64,000 nucleotides of DNA from Branchipolynoe longqiensis (Eukaryota > Annelida > Polychaeta > Phyllodocida > Polynoidae): NCBI GenBank assembly GCA_030323885.1, contig CM059190.1:101292483-101356482 (forward strand), given 5' to 3'. This document shows positions 54,226 through 63,975 of the stretch, one piece after another. The position numbers were made by a program, and so were the translations under genes. Each line of letters opens with the position of its first letter. Within the stretch, counting starts at the first letter, position 1. A model generated the notes under the pieces. It made no database searches. It saw only the letters and a list, made by a program, of their open reading frames with translations, and was not told where the DNA came from.

Positions 54226-54294
54226 AGCACATTGATTTTTATCATCGGCTATTGGACATCGAACATATGGTCATTCTGACATGTTTTCTTTCAG

Positions 54295-54406
54295 GGCACG
54301 CCGTGTGACCTAATCACCGGTGAAGAGCGACGCCTGGTGAGTGAAGACGATGAACCCTCGAACCATGTGGCCTGCACCGTCGAGATGACCAGCGTCAATA
54401 TGCCTT
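54295..54406 (+). CDS. SUPV3L1: SUPV3L1 exon 6
   Basis: 112 nt from TTCTTTCAG to CTT|GTAAGTC. Encodes GTPCDLITGEERRLVSEDDE and HVACTVEMTSVNMP(Y), the conserved CDL-TGEER ... CTVEM (motif Ib) segment of SUPV3L1. Confidence 0.93.
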
Positions 54407-54466
54407 GTAAGTCAGTCAGTGGGGAGGCTTTCTGAAACTGGGCTATGTACCTTTAATTAAATAGAC

Positions 54467-54800
54467 CCGCTAGTTAAGCTAGTGACATCTATCGGCAGAA
54501 TTTGGAACCACTCTAGTCGGGTCGTTTTACTGACTGCCTATGATTTCACATGCTATATCTCTGTAAAGAATGCTTGGAAAAATAATAAAAATGCTTGATT
54601 ATGTTCGGATATTCATATCGCAACAGGCATCAAGATCTTATCCTTGTAATATTTTATATTTTTTTAAAGGACAATTTTATTCTATTTTTCTTCTGAGTTC
54701 CACCCCCGCTCTCTTCACATGTATTAAACCCCACCAGTGAAGCTAGTGACATCTATCGGCAGAATCTGGAACCACTCTAGTCAGGTACTTTCCAGCTTAA
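54467..54800. repeat. 55-bp repeat pair in intron 6
   Basis: AGCTAGTGACATCTATCGGC AGAAT, then GGAACCACTCTAGTC, occur at about 54478 and 54737 in the same orientation. TTAACTGGCGGGG near 54798 is inverted to CCCGCTAGTTAA near 54466. Confidence 0.6.
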
Positions 54801-54839
54801 CTGGCGGGGTTTGTTGTCACATCATTACCAGTGTTGCCA

Positions 54840-55155
54840 CCAGACGCGGTAGCTGAATCGGTAGAGCGTGGGCCTCCCGTGTGGAAGGTCGGGAGTTCAA
54901 TTCCCGGTCGAGTCAAACCAATGACATACAAAATTGATATTGTCGCTTTCTAGCCAGGCGCTCAGCATTATTGGGATAGGGCAATGACTGATTGGCTCGG
55001 TGTCAGGATAATGTGACTGCGTGGGATATCAGGTCATGGTACTGGTGGCTTGGTCTCCCAGTGGGGCAGCACTATAAAGTCACCATGAGTGCGCACTGTC
55101 ACAAGTCGGTACCCATCCTGATATGACCTTAAATGTTTCCAGGACTCCAACAACC
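54840..55155 (+). mobile_element. SINE family S, full copy with tail
   Basis: Head GCGGTAGCTGAATCGGTAGA and GGGAGTTCAATTCCCGGTCG; body GGATAATGTGACTGCGTGGG; tail TCCAACAACCGACCAACCAA. The best reference copy in the window. Confidence 0.85.
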
Positions 55156-55638
55156 GACCAACCAAATCAGTGTTGCCAAGCTGGAGGTACTACTGAGAAT
55201 CCTTGAGCTTTTGCGTTGCGGCCGTGGAACCCGAGTGTCGGAAGCCGCAAGCTTGCTAGGAGGGGTCCTGGGGCACGCCCCCCCCCTCAGAAATATTTTA
55301 AATGGGCTATTTGAGGGCATTTCCAAGGGGTTATAGGCTAATATTTGAACATATGTATAACTTGATATTTACTTGTATTTAATTAAAAGTACACTGTAGA
55401 GTACTACTGGAATGTACATGAATTAGGGAAAAAAACTAAAATCGTAGCCAAAACATTCTTTATTTCACCATAGTACATGCCAGTCTGGGACAAGAATGTC
55501 CAGTATACCAACCAGGTTAAGGTGCACAATGAATTAAAATTTATCTTTTCAGTGACAGGCAAGCCACATGTTGGGGTGCACGATGTATGTTCAGTTCGTT
55601 TTATTTCAGTTTATTTATTGTTATTTAATATTTGACAG

Positions 55639-55716
55639 ATGAAGTGGCGGTGATAGACGAAATCCAGATGCTGCGGGACGGTGGTCGGGGCTGGGCCTGG
55701 ACGCGTGCCTTCTTTG
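55639..55716 (+). CDS. SUPV3L1: SUPV3L1 exon 7 (DEIQ box)
   Basis: 78 nt from TTTGACAG to TTG|GTAATG. Encodes (Y)[18 protein letters not shown] and AWTRAFF(G). DEIQ (about residues 294-297) is the motif II (Walker B) of the SUV3 family, and RGWAWTRA is its signature continuation. Confidence 0.95.
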
Positions 55717-55799
55717 GTAATGTCGTTGTTTGGGATGTGTTTTTACCAAAGGGCGAGCGTCCTGTTCATTAGCCTATCTATGCTCCCTACCCCTGCTAG

Positions 55800-56145
55800 A
55801 CGGGATGGCTATATGAGTTGAGTGTCCGTCCCCTGTTTTGGGAGATTGGGGGATCTGAACCCATGGGTTTGTGGGTTCGAACCCTGGACGAGTCAAACCA
55901 ATGACTTAAAAATTGATACTTGTCGCTTCCTAGCCAGGTGTTCGGCTTTATTAGTATAGGGCAAGGACTGGTTGGCTCACTGTCAGGAAAATGTGACTGA
56001 GTGTGATATCAGGTCATGGTGCTGGTGGCCTGGTCTCCCATTCGGGCAGCAGTATAAAGTCACCATGAGTGTGCACTCACAAATCGGTAGCCGTCCTGAT
56101 ATGACCTTAGTTGTTGCCCAGACATAAAACTCCAACAACCAACCA
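55800..56145 (+). mobile_element. SINE family S, full copy
   Basis: Head GGATGGCTATATGAGTTGAG and GTGGGTTCGAACCCTGGACG; body TTGTCGCTTCCTAGCCAGGT; tail ACATAAAACTCCAACAACCA. Confidence 0.8.
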
Positions 56146-57350
56146 GTAGACTCCTCTCGCTGGAATTGTAAATCTCATTTACAATTACAAATATCCAGGC
56201 AGCGCACTTATACACATACACAGGGAAGGTTCAACTCTATATAGCGCAGAATGGACAAAATACTGGTCACGGCACCAATATCATGGTTTGGGTGTTTTTC
56301 AAATGAAAGGAACGTTGTGTCTAGAGTGGGGTTTGAACCCACACTTCTACCGTTCCAGGACTAGTTTCCTGACTGTTAGCCTATCTGGGCTTCTTGATGC
56401 AATCAACATATCTACCTCTGCCTGTGCATTGGGCTTTTCACCAGTCGTGGTAGCCAGACTGGATGGCCGAATGAGTTGATCGTAGGTCTCCCGTGTTGGT
56501 AGATCATGGGGTCGTGGGTTCGAGCCCTGGTCGAGTCAAACCAATGACTTACAAATTTATTCTTGTTGCTTCCTAGCGGACCACAAACTGGGCTGCCCCA
56601 AGGGGGTAATCTGGACCACCCTCTGTAGATAACAAACAGCTACAAACTATGTACAAGCCTATAAATGTAGTAGTAAAACAAAAACACCAACAACAACAAA
56701 AACTAATATACCTCATATACTATTTGCATCCACTACAAGGGTGATCAGAAAATAAAAACAATATACCTATCAGAGCACCTGATACTAAATAATCACCATA
56801 TACCTGCTACTGTGTGAGAAACAAAAATATCTTGTCACCTCCTACTGTGTGATAAGATTAAACCACTTCTACAACTGGCCAGCATTGAAAACAAACCTGA
56901 GCACTCAAGCTTACATGCTATGGACAGTATAAACACAGCATCAACAAGAAAAACAACAACAAAAAACAAAAGAAAACAGGCCAAATTAATTTTGGTGTGC
57001 ACACTGAAATGCTGGAACCATAGGCTTCAACAGTAACATGTTCTAGTAAGTTGACTCATTATTCCCTTTTATGTACCAACAAATGTAAACAGTAAGACAC
57101 TAACATTCTTAAATCATATTTCATCAGACTATTCTATATATGTTACTGTAAGTTTTTTAATTCTGTTAAGTGAAATTAAGCAATTTATCTTATCATATTA
57201 CAACCACTGTAATGTTGGAGACACTGTTTCTCCTCCAATCACCGAAGTAAGCACCGTTGACCTTCGCCAGCACAAGTTGTACCTCTTTAATCCGGTAACC
57301 TTGTGACCTCGCTATTGCCGATTTACAGAAAGTGCCGGTCTACTCAAACA
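56146..57350 (+). other. SUPV3L1: SUPV3L1 intron 7, first part
   Basis: Holds a SINE-head fragment (56455-56580: ATGGCCGAATGAGTTGATCG, GTGGGTTCGAGCCCTGGTCG) and an inverted family-B MITE fragment (about 56985-57130). No gene. Confidence 0.5.
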
Positions 57351-57652
57351 TTAAGACCTCAGTCACACTACGGCTTGCAACAACTTTGCAACCAAAAGCC
57401 ACTGACCTCCTTAGGACCAAAGCCAAAAAAGAGGTGGGAAAGATAATAGTCGGTGTTCGGTCAGTGACTAGTGTCGCAAGCACTGAAAATAGTCGGCAAC
57501 CTCCTTGTGACTGCTTTGGTCGCAAGGAGGTTTTTGGTGCAGCATCTGCGTCCTCCTTGCTACCAAAACGGTTGCCCAGAGATCGCCCACCATTTTGCGA
57601 TCACCCCTTTTTGATGGTCACAAAGTGGTCAGAAGTGTAGTGTGACTGGGGT
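57351..57652. mobile_element. MITE with ACCYCAGTCACACTAC termini
   Basis: ACCTCAGTCACACTACGG at the left and GTAGTGTGACTGGGGT at the right, about 300 bp; no coding domain. Single copy in this window. Confidence 0.7.
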
Positions 57653-58264
57653 ATAATGCTTCCGGGCCAGGTTTTTATTCTATGATCTAGAAGTCTGTTA
57701 TTTAGTAACTCTTTGTATCTGATTACATATCGATGTCACTAACTAATATACTGTCTGCTACATGAGCGCTAGCTATTTATTAATGCTTCTAAGCAAGGTT
57801 TTTATTGTTTCATGTAATATAAAGCCCAAAACCAAAAATATAACCTGTAGTATCCATGCGGGACCATGTGAGTTGTCGAAGTATGGAATACCAGATAAAA
57901 GAGACCGACTCGGAGACACCTTTTGGCTTATTTTTGTTCATGGTACCCCTCCGAGTCATCTCTGAGACATCTCGCTTTTCAGACAGGAGACGAAAATGGC
58001 GGCCGTTATTAAGTGGTTTCAGCCAATCAGAAGTCTTCTTTCCCATTGCAAATGGCTGCCCCCTATGGTGGTGGTCAGTTTCGAGGCAACCTACTGATTT
58101 TGCCATTCAGACTAGTGTGACGTCAGGAATTTCTCCGAGTCGTGGCATACCCTGAACGCGGCCCTGGTATAGTCCACTGAGACAACAAACAAACTACGAA
58201 TGTAATGTATGAATGATGTCATGGGTGGGATTCCCCCATCACATGACCTAATATGGTTCCCCAT

Positions 58265-59067
58265 GGCCGTATTCGATTAACATGACTTGGGTCACCCGAG
58301 TTGCTAGAATTTCAAATCGGACACCACGAGTGGAGTTGAAAAATACACGGGCCGTGTGCAAAATGATGCGACCACAGTAATCCACCTCTTGTCTGTTGTT
58401 GGCTAGGAGCGATGACGTCACATTTGTGCTGGTACCTGTAGGATTACATCTACCAGTGCAAGTCCTATGTGTTTTTTAACGCTTTTTTTGTTGTAATAAT
58501 GAAATGGAGGTATAACTAAACTATGCAATCATAAAATACTTTAAATCCTAATTTGCTGTAGTTATATCAGTTATTCCAACAACAAAAAGGAGTTTTGTAT
58601 TAAAGCTGCATAGTTCGATGAAGCATCAAATTTTCAAAATCAAAACAATTAATTAGATTTGATTCTACATATCTAACTTAGATACTGATGCACTTATTAA
58701 ATATTTGTTGCCACATAGAAGGGAATACCAAGCCAATTTAATAGAACCTGTTACTACAGAAGCCTATGGTATCAGAGTTTTGGCGTGCTTGCCAAAATTA
58801 TTTTCACATGTTTGAATTTCGAATATCTCAAAAGGTAGCCATTTCAATTAAAAGTTACTTCAAACTAAAGTAAGGTAGATTATAATGATCAATTTAATAT
58901 ACTTATCTCAGAAAAATGTCAGAAACTCAAAACCATTGGACTACGCAACTTTAAGCCACCATTCATTCCACCCCGAGCATATTCGATTATGCAACCCAAG
59001 GATGTAGAGTCTGCGCATGCGCCAAAAAATGGCTTGGCAGACCCAAGTTGATTAATCAAATTCGGCC
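58265..59067. mobile_element. MITE family A interrupted by a family-B MITE
   Basis: Left GGCCGTATTCGATTAACATG, right GTTGATTAATCAAATTCGGCC. The family-A body is cut at TTAA by 58600-58954. Without the insert the sequence aligns with 4142-4593 (opposite orientation). Confidence 0.8.
58600..58954. mobile_element. TTAA-type MITE family B, nested copy
   Basis: Begins TTAAAGCTGCATAGTTCGAT and ends GGACTACGCAACTTTAA. TTAA is single at the corresponding site in the family-A copies (GGTGCCTTAATC at about 4249-4260) and present at both ends here. Confidence 0.85.
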
Positions 59068-59349
59068 CTCGTGACCAAATATGGTTCCCAACAGACCGGT
59101 GAACCCATTTAGGTTGCACTTGTACACTAGTCATTGTGGCACTCTCCCTCCACATATTCAGTTACACAAACTTGGAGAGCATTTATCGGAGTATGGTTCC
59201 AGTCTCAGCAGCCTATAACGGATCCCTTTAAAGCGGTATAACATGTACTCTAATGGGTGGCCACCTGAGAAGATGCAAGATGACGTAGAGATCCGGATAT
59301 AGACCACCAAATCAGTAGCGGATAAGTAATGACTTGTTTTCATAACCAG

Positions 59350-59493
59350 GAGTTTGTGCGGAGGAGGTCCACCTGTGTGGGGAGGTGTCATCCATCGAGC
59401 TGGTTCGAGAGTTTGCGGAGTCTGTTGGCGATGTGTTTGAGGTGCGAAAGTACAAGCGCCTTACTCCACTCGAAGTGCTTAATAAAGCAATAG
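59350..59493 (+). CDS. SUPV3L1: SUPV3L1 exon 8
   Basis: 144 nt from CATAACCAG to ATAG|GTACCTC. Encodes (G)VCAEEVHLCGEVSSIELV, EFAESVGDVFEVRKYKRLTP and LEVLNKAI(G/E). Matches LCAEEVHLCGE ... YKRLTP of SUPV3L1 (motif III region to the linker). The exon continues in phase into exon 9. Confidence 0.93.
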   Translation, partial: EFVRRRSTCVGRCHPSSWFESLRSLLAMCLRCESTSALLHSKCLIKQ

Positions 59494-59842
59494 GTACCTC
59501 ATCCTTGTTATATATAATCATTGTGTGTATATTTTATGGCAGTGAATTACTGTTTTCTAATTTTTAAGTTGTATTATATTGACATTCCTATAAAGGATTG
59601 CACTGCAAGTTTATTTATTTTCCAGTTCTTCATGAGTGTATACTGCACAAACTATACTCACTTTCATAATTTGTGTAAATAATCATGAATGTAGCCTACC
59701 ATTGAAAACCAAAGAAATGCTTAAAAGAAGACATTTATTTACAACAAGAACAACAACAAATTAGAGAGTCATGGGTGAGTTTGATGTCTACATTTGTTAA
59801 ATTTCCACTAACTGACTGTCGGTTCTTACTGGTGTTCTTCAG

Positions 59843-59971
59843 AGAACTTTGACAACATCCGGCCAGGAGACTGCATCGTGTGCTTCAGTAAGAACGACGT
59901 TTACCACTGTAGTCGCCAGCTGGAGAAGCGCGGCCGACAGGTGGCAGTCATCTACGGCGGGCTTCCGCCAG
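59843..59971 (+). CDS. SUPV3L1: SUPV3L1 exon 9
   Basis: 129 nt from GTTCTTCAG to CCAG|GTGAGTG. Encodes (E)[38 protein letters not shown] and GLPP(G). Matches the second RecA-like domain start ([21 protein letters not shown]; motif IV). Confidence 0.95.
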
Positions 59972-59984
59972 GTGAGTGGCACAC

Positions 59985-60250
59985 GTTACGTTATTAACAA
60001 CACTCTACAGCCCTGTTATGTAGCCTCTATGGTTACATGCCGTAATACTGCCATGTAGCTCTATGGTTAAACTCTGCAGCCCTGCTATATAGCCTCTATG
60101 GTTAGACTCTACATCCCTGGCATGTAGTCTCTATGGTTAGACTCTACATCCCTGGCATGTAGTCTCTATGGTTACACTCTACAGCCCTGCTATATCGCCT
60201 CTATGGTTACACTCTACAGACCTGTCATGTAGCGTCTGTGCTTACATGCT
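59985..60250. repeat. Minisatellite in intron 9
   Basis: About seven degenerate 35-40-bp units: CTCTATGGTTA, CACTCTACA-CCCTG, CATGTAG-CTCTATGG. Confidence 0.85.
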
Positions 60251-60949
60251 GTAATACTGTCAATAGCTACTCCAAACAGGCTGCCATCAGTGACTCAGCC
60301 AGACTGCATGAAACCTGGCACGAGTTGGTCCTGAATCCCCATGTCTTTTGTGTGGCAGTGATTGGCATGTTAAACAGTTATCTAACAATGGCAGAACAGA
60401 AGACAGTTTGGGCCTCATTTTGAGACGAAACATGTTGAGATACATGTGATAGAAGTGAGGGAAAAGTCAAAAGGAAAAATTGAAGAGCAAGCTTTTTGCT
60501 ATTAAATCAGCATGAAAAATAGTAAATTCATTCACGGCACCCGAATCAAGAAGCTGAAGAAGTGAGACCGATTTGGCAACCGGCAAGCTGAAAACACTAT
60601 TTCCAATGATTCCTACTACATAATAATGTTCTGTCTGTGAGCAGTGAATGCTGTGTTTGTCATGTGGAGTGTATTGAAGCCATTGTGAAGGCATATAACT
60701 GAATTTCATGTGTCATGAATGGTAGTTGGAACACAATTTTAGTGTTCAATTGTCTAAAAAAAAATGTCATATATCTGTGTTATATTTTAGTTTTCCTTCT
60801 CGAAAAGAACAATGCAATCTATATGATATATGAGACTTGATTATGTGCTTAGTTTTGGTTTCCAAGTATCTGAACTTTACCTGATTGGAGGACTAACTGT
60901 GATGCTAGGTTATCAGTGTTAACTGTGATGATGACATCTTTGCGGAGAG

Positions 60950-61400
60950 AGGGCTACAATAGCATGAACCAAATTCAGCGCGTCTCACTGGTTAATCAAG
61001 AGCTTTTTACTCAGGACTGCTGGTGGGAATTGGGCAGCGGGGGAAGGCGTGGCAGGGAGCTGGGGCGAAGCAGACATAGCATGAGTAACGATGGGGGGGG
61101 GGGGCGTTTGCCGCGGTGTAGGCGCCGGTGCCAGTAACCGTCTGAACGGGCCAGATGCGACCCTCTCAAGAGTGTCCAGCCGGGCAGTAACTTCAGCGTA
61201 ATGAGCATTCTCCCTCCGGAGCCTGCTTAATGTTTCTTGGTCGGACTCACGAGCTAAAGAGCCTGGGGAGGTTGACAGTGCCGGCTGCAGGAGGGCAGGC
61301 GGCGCAGTGACAGGCTAGCTGTAGGGAGGTTAGCGAAGAAAGACAAAAATAGCCTTTGCCTCGTGAGCAAATTATCGATGTTAGCCTCGTGGGCCAACAT
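60950..61400 (-). pseudogene. GC-rich retroelement Gag-like fragment
   Basis: On the minus strand a frame reads ARESDQETLSRLRRENAHYA, then EVTARLDTLERVASGPFRRL and a Pro-rich stretch (TPRQTPPPP), broken at a 12-G run (61094-61105). A coiled coil followed by Pro-rich sequence and GC-rich composition foreign to the intron suggests a Gag N-terminus of a retroelement. No diagnostic motif, so the family is unknown. Confidence 0.35.
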
Positions 61401-61410
61401 GCGTAATAAT

Positions 61411-61542
61411 CATCATCATCATCATGCTGTAGGTCGCGATGCGACAAAGACTGCTTTCATTACTTGACTGCCGCTCTCCATTTAGCTCTCTGCTGTGAGA
61501 GTGATGTCCATGAGTCAGTGTTAATGTCTCTCAGCTTCAGGT
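61411..61542 (-). mobile_element. RTE-type LINE 3' tail with TSD
   Basis: Antisense copy of the LINE 3' end starting (CAT)n. TGCGTAATAAT flanks it at 61400-61410 and 61543-61553. Only 132 bp long. Confidence 0.85.
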
Positions 61543-61913
61543 TGCGTAATAATAATATGACCAAATAAAGGTTAAACACTTCTCACCATGGATATGGCCT
61601 TTGCTGCTGACACGTCAGAAAACAACCACCAATCAATCAAGCAATATCATACAGTTTCTTTGAAAGAGAAGGGCATGTTTTCTATCTTTTTGTCCCTCTT
61701 TTGTTATTGGTTGTTTAAAAAAAACATTTATCTTAGACAAAAAAAAAGTAAAATTATCTGCTGCATTTGATTCATTGATTTAACGTCATGTTGATTCATA
61801 CGAGAATAACATGATTACTGTAAATGAATCCTGTGGTTTTTCTCTAATTCCTGATCCTTTGATTATCATTCATGTTTTGGTACATTAATAAAGCATATTG
61901 TTTTTATATTCAG

Positions 61914-62007
61914 GTACGAAAGTGGCCCAAGCGGCTAAGTTTAACGACCCAGACGATTCTTGCAAAGTGATGGTTGCCACTGACGCTATCGGAATGGGCA
62001 TGAACTT
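61914..62007 (+). CDS. SUPV3L1: SUPV3L1 exon 10 (motif V)
   Basis: 94 nt from ATATTCAG to CTT|GTAAGTG. Encodes (G)[18 protein letters not shown] and [12 protein letters not shown](L), helicase motif V, nearly identical in style to the [11 protein letters not shown] of other SUPV3L1 proteins. Confidence 0.95.
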
Positions 62008-62024
62008 GTAAGTGTATCTTGTTA

Positions 62025-62100
62025 AAGCTGCATAGTCCGATGAAAGCATCAGATTTTAGGAACCAGAACATTTACTGAGGTTTGATCCTACCGCCATATT
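62025..62100. mobile_element. TTAA-type MITE family B, left fragment
   Basis: TTAAAGCTGCATAGTCCGAT, then GAAAGCATCAGATTTTAGGA; truncated, 17 bp after exon 10. Confidence 0.65.
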
Positions 62101-62288
62101 GAAAAAGAAAATTTGTCACTTTTAGCTCTGTAAAATCCTGAAATTTTAGTCAAGTTGACCTGGAAAGTGCTTGAAACCCCCTTGAATTTTTACTTCCTTT
62201 AAAGTATATGAACGCTCCGTGTATTCCTTGAACATGAAGCAGACGTGGAATGTGTGTTTTTAGCTATTTTCTAATTTCACACATCCAG

Positions 62289-62344
62289 GAACATTAAGAG
62301 GATCGTCTTCTACTCACTTGTCAAGCCAACCGTCAACGAGAAAG
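62289..62344 (+). CDS. SUPV3L1: SUPV3L1 exon 11
   Basis: 56 nt from ACATCCAG to AAAG|GTCAGT. Encodes (L)NIKRIVFYSLVKPTVNEK(G), the conserved RRI-FYSL-KP-INEKG strand before motif VI. Continues in phase into GEKEVDVIP of the next exon. Confidence 0.93.
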
Positions 62345-62511
62345 GTCAGTTCATTCCCAGCGTTCCAAGGTCACGCAGACGCCCGAGCTTCAAGGTCATT
62401 CGATAGAATAGAAACTGCTGACAAGTTTTTCCCATTCGAAAGATCCTGAGGCCAACTGGGCTGTATCACGTCTTGTAACTTTACTTTTATCAGATAAATT
62501 TTGAGGTTATT

Positions 62512-62915
62512 TAAAGCTGCATAGTCAGATAAAAGGATCACATTTTCGAAAGCGAAATACTTATCTAGATTTGGACCTACACAGCCAACTTAGATACCGG
62601 TGCACATGTTGCTAAATAGAAGGGCATACTAGGTCAATTTAATCGAACCTGTTTCCGTTGAAGCCAATGGTAGAGTTTTGCCAAAAGTAATTTTTATGTT
62701 TATTCTTCAAATATCTCCGAAGTTAGTCCTTGTCCTGATATGACTTTGGATGTTGCCAGGACGTAAAACCCCAACAACCAACCAAGAACCCAAGTTAGTC
62801 ATTTTATGTCAAAGTTACTTCAAACTAAAGTAAGGTCGATTATAACAAGCAACCTCACTATATTTAGCCCAGACAATTACAGAAACACAAAACCGTTGGA
62901 CTATGCAGCTTTAAC
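62512..62915. mobile_element. TTAA-type MITE family B carrying a 63-bp SINE tail
   Basis: TTAAAGCTGCATAGTCAGAT to GTTGGACTATGCAGCTTTAA. Interrupted at 62729-62791 by the last 63 bp of SINE family S, flanked by AAGTTAGTC (62720-62728, 62792-62800). Confidence 0.85.
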
Positions 62916-62937
62916 CATATTTGGCCATTTAAAAAAT

Positions 62938-63070
62938 ATGCGTGAGTTTTTAGGTAAACATTTAAAATTGTGTAGTCCGATAGGTTTGAGGTTCTGTAAC
63001 TTTTTTAGATAAATATATTTGGTTTATCGTTATAATCTACCCAAGTTTAGTTTGAAGTATCTTTTATTTC
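62938..63070. mobile_element. Short MITE-B variant
   Basis: AAAATTGTGTAGTCCGATAG, then GATAAATATATTTGG and GTTTAGTTTGAAGTATCTT. Same type as 17620-17740. Confidence 0.45.
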
Positions 63071-63209
63071 AGGTGGATGACTGACCTTGCCGTACTGTCG
63101 CTGCAGGTGAGAACGGGGTTGATGCCATCCCGCCCCACATACACACACACATACACACACTTACCTTGGCGTACTGTTGCTGCAGGTGAGAAGGGGGTTG
63201 ACGTCATCA

Positions 63210-63366
63210 GGACACACACACACACACACTCACTCACTCACTCACTCACTCACTCACTCACTCACTCACTCACTCACTCACTCACTCACTCACTCACTCA
63301 CTCACTCACTCACTCACTCACACACTCACTCACTCACACACTCACTCACACACACACACACACACA
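63210..63366. repeat. (CTCA)n/(CA)n microsatellite
   Basis: About 30 CTCA units followed by CA repeats, inside the acceptor array. Confidence 0.95.
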
Positions 63367-63641
63367 CCTTGGCATACTGTTGCTGCAGGTGAGAAGGGGG
63401 TTGACGTCATCACGACACACACATACACACACTGACCTTGATGTACTGTTGCTGCAGGTGAGAAGGACGTTGACGTCATCCCACCCCACATACAGACACA
63501 CATACACACACTTACCTTGGCGTACTGTTGCTGCAGGTGAGAAGGGGGTTGACGTCATCCCGCCCCATATACACACACTGACCTTGGCGTACTGTCGATG
63601 CAGGTGAGAAGGAGGTTGACGTCATCCCGCCCCACATACAC

Positions 63642-63921
63642 CATCATCATCATCATCATCATCGTCATGCTGTTGGTCGCGATGCGACAAAGACTGCTTT
63701 CATTACTTGACTGCCGCTCTCCATTTAGCTCTCTGCTGTGAGAGTTGCGTCCATGAGTCGGTCTTAATGTCTCTCAGCTTCAGGTTTCTCTTGATGGTAT
63801 CCTTGAACCGGAGACGAGGGCGCCCTCTCTTTCTGTAACCAGAAGACAGTTGAGAATAGAGGATCTGCTTTGGTAGCCTGTCTGATGACATCCTCATGAG
63901 GTGTCCAGTCCACCGGAGATT
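63642..63921 (-). mobile_element. RTE-type LINE 3' tail inserted in the exon-12 array
   Basis: 280 bp antisense, starting (CAT)n and extending into the codons for LRWTGHLMRM. CACATACAC flanks it (63633-63641, 63922-63930). Confidence 0.85.
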
Positions 63922-63975
63922 CACATACACACACACACACATACACACACTGACCTTGGCGTACTGTCGCTGCAG

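Noticed and set aside
63077..63607. A 176-residue plus-strand frame with long THSLTHSL repeats
   Set aside because: It arises from (CTCA)n/(CA)n microsatellite and the repeated acceptor units, not a gene.
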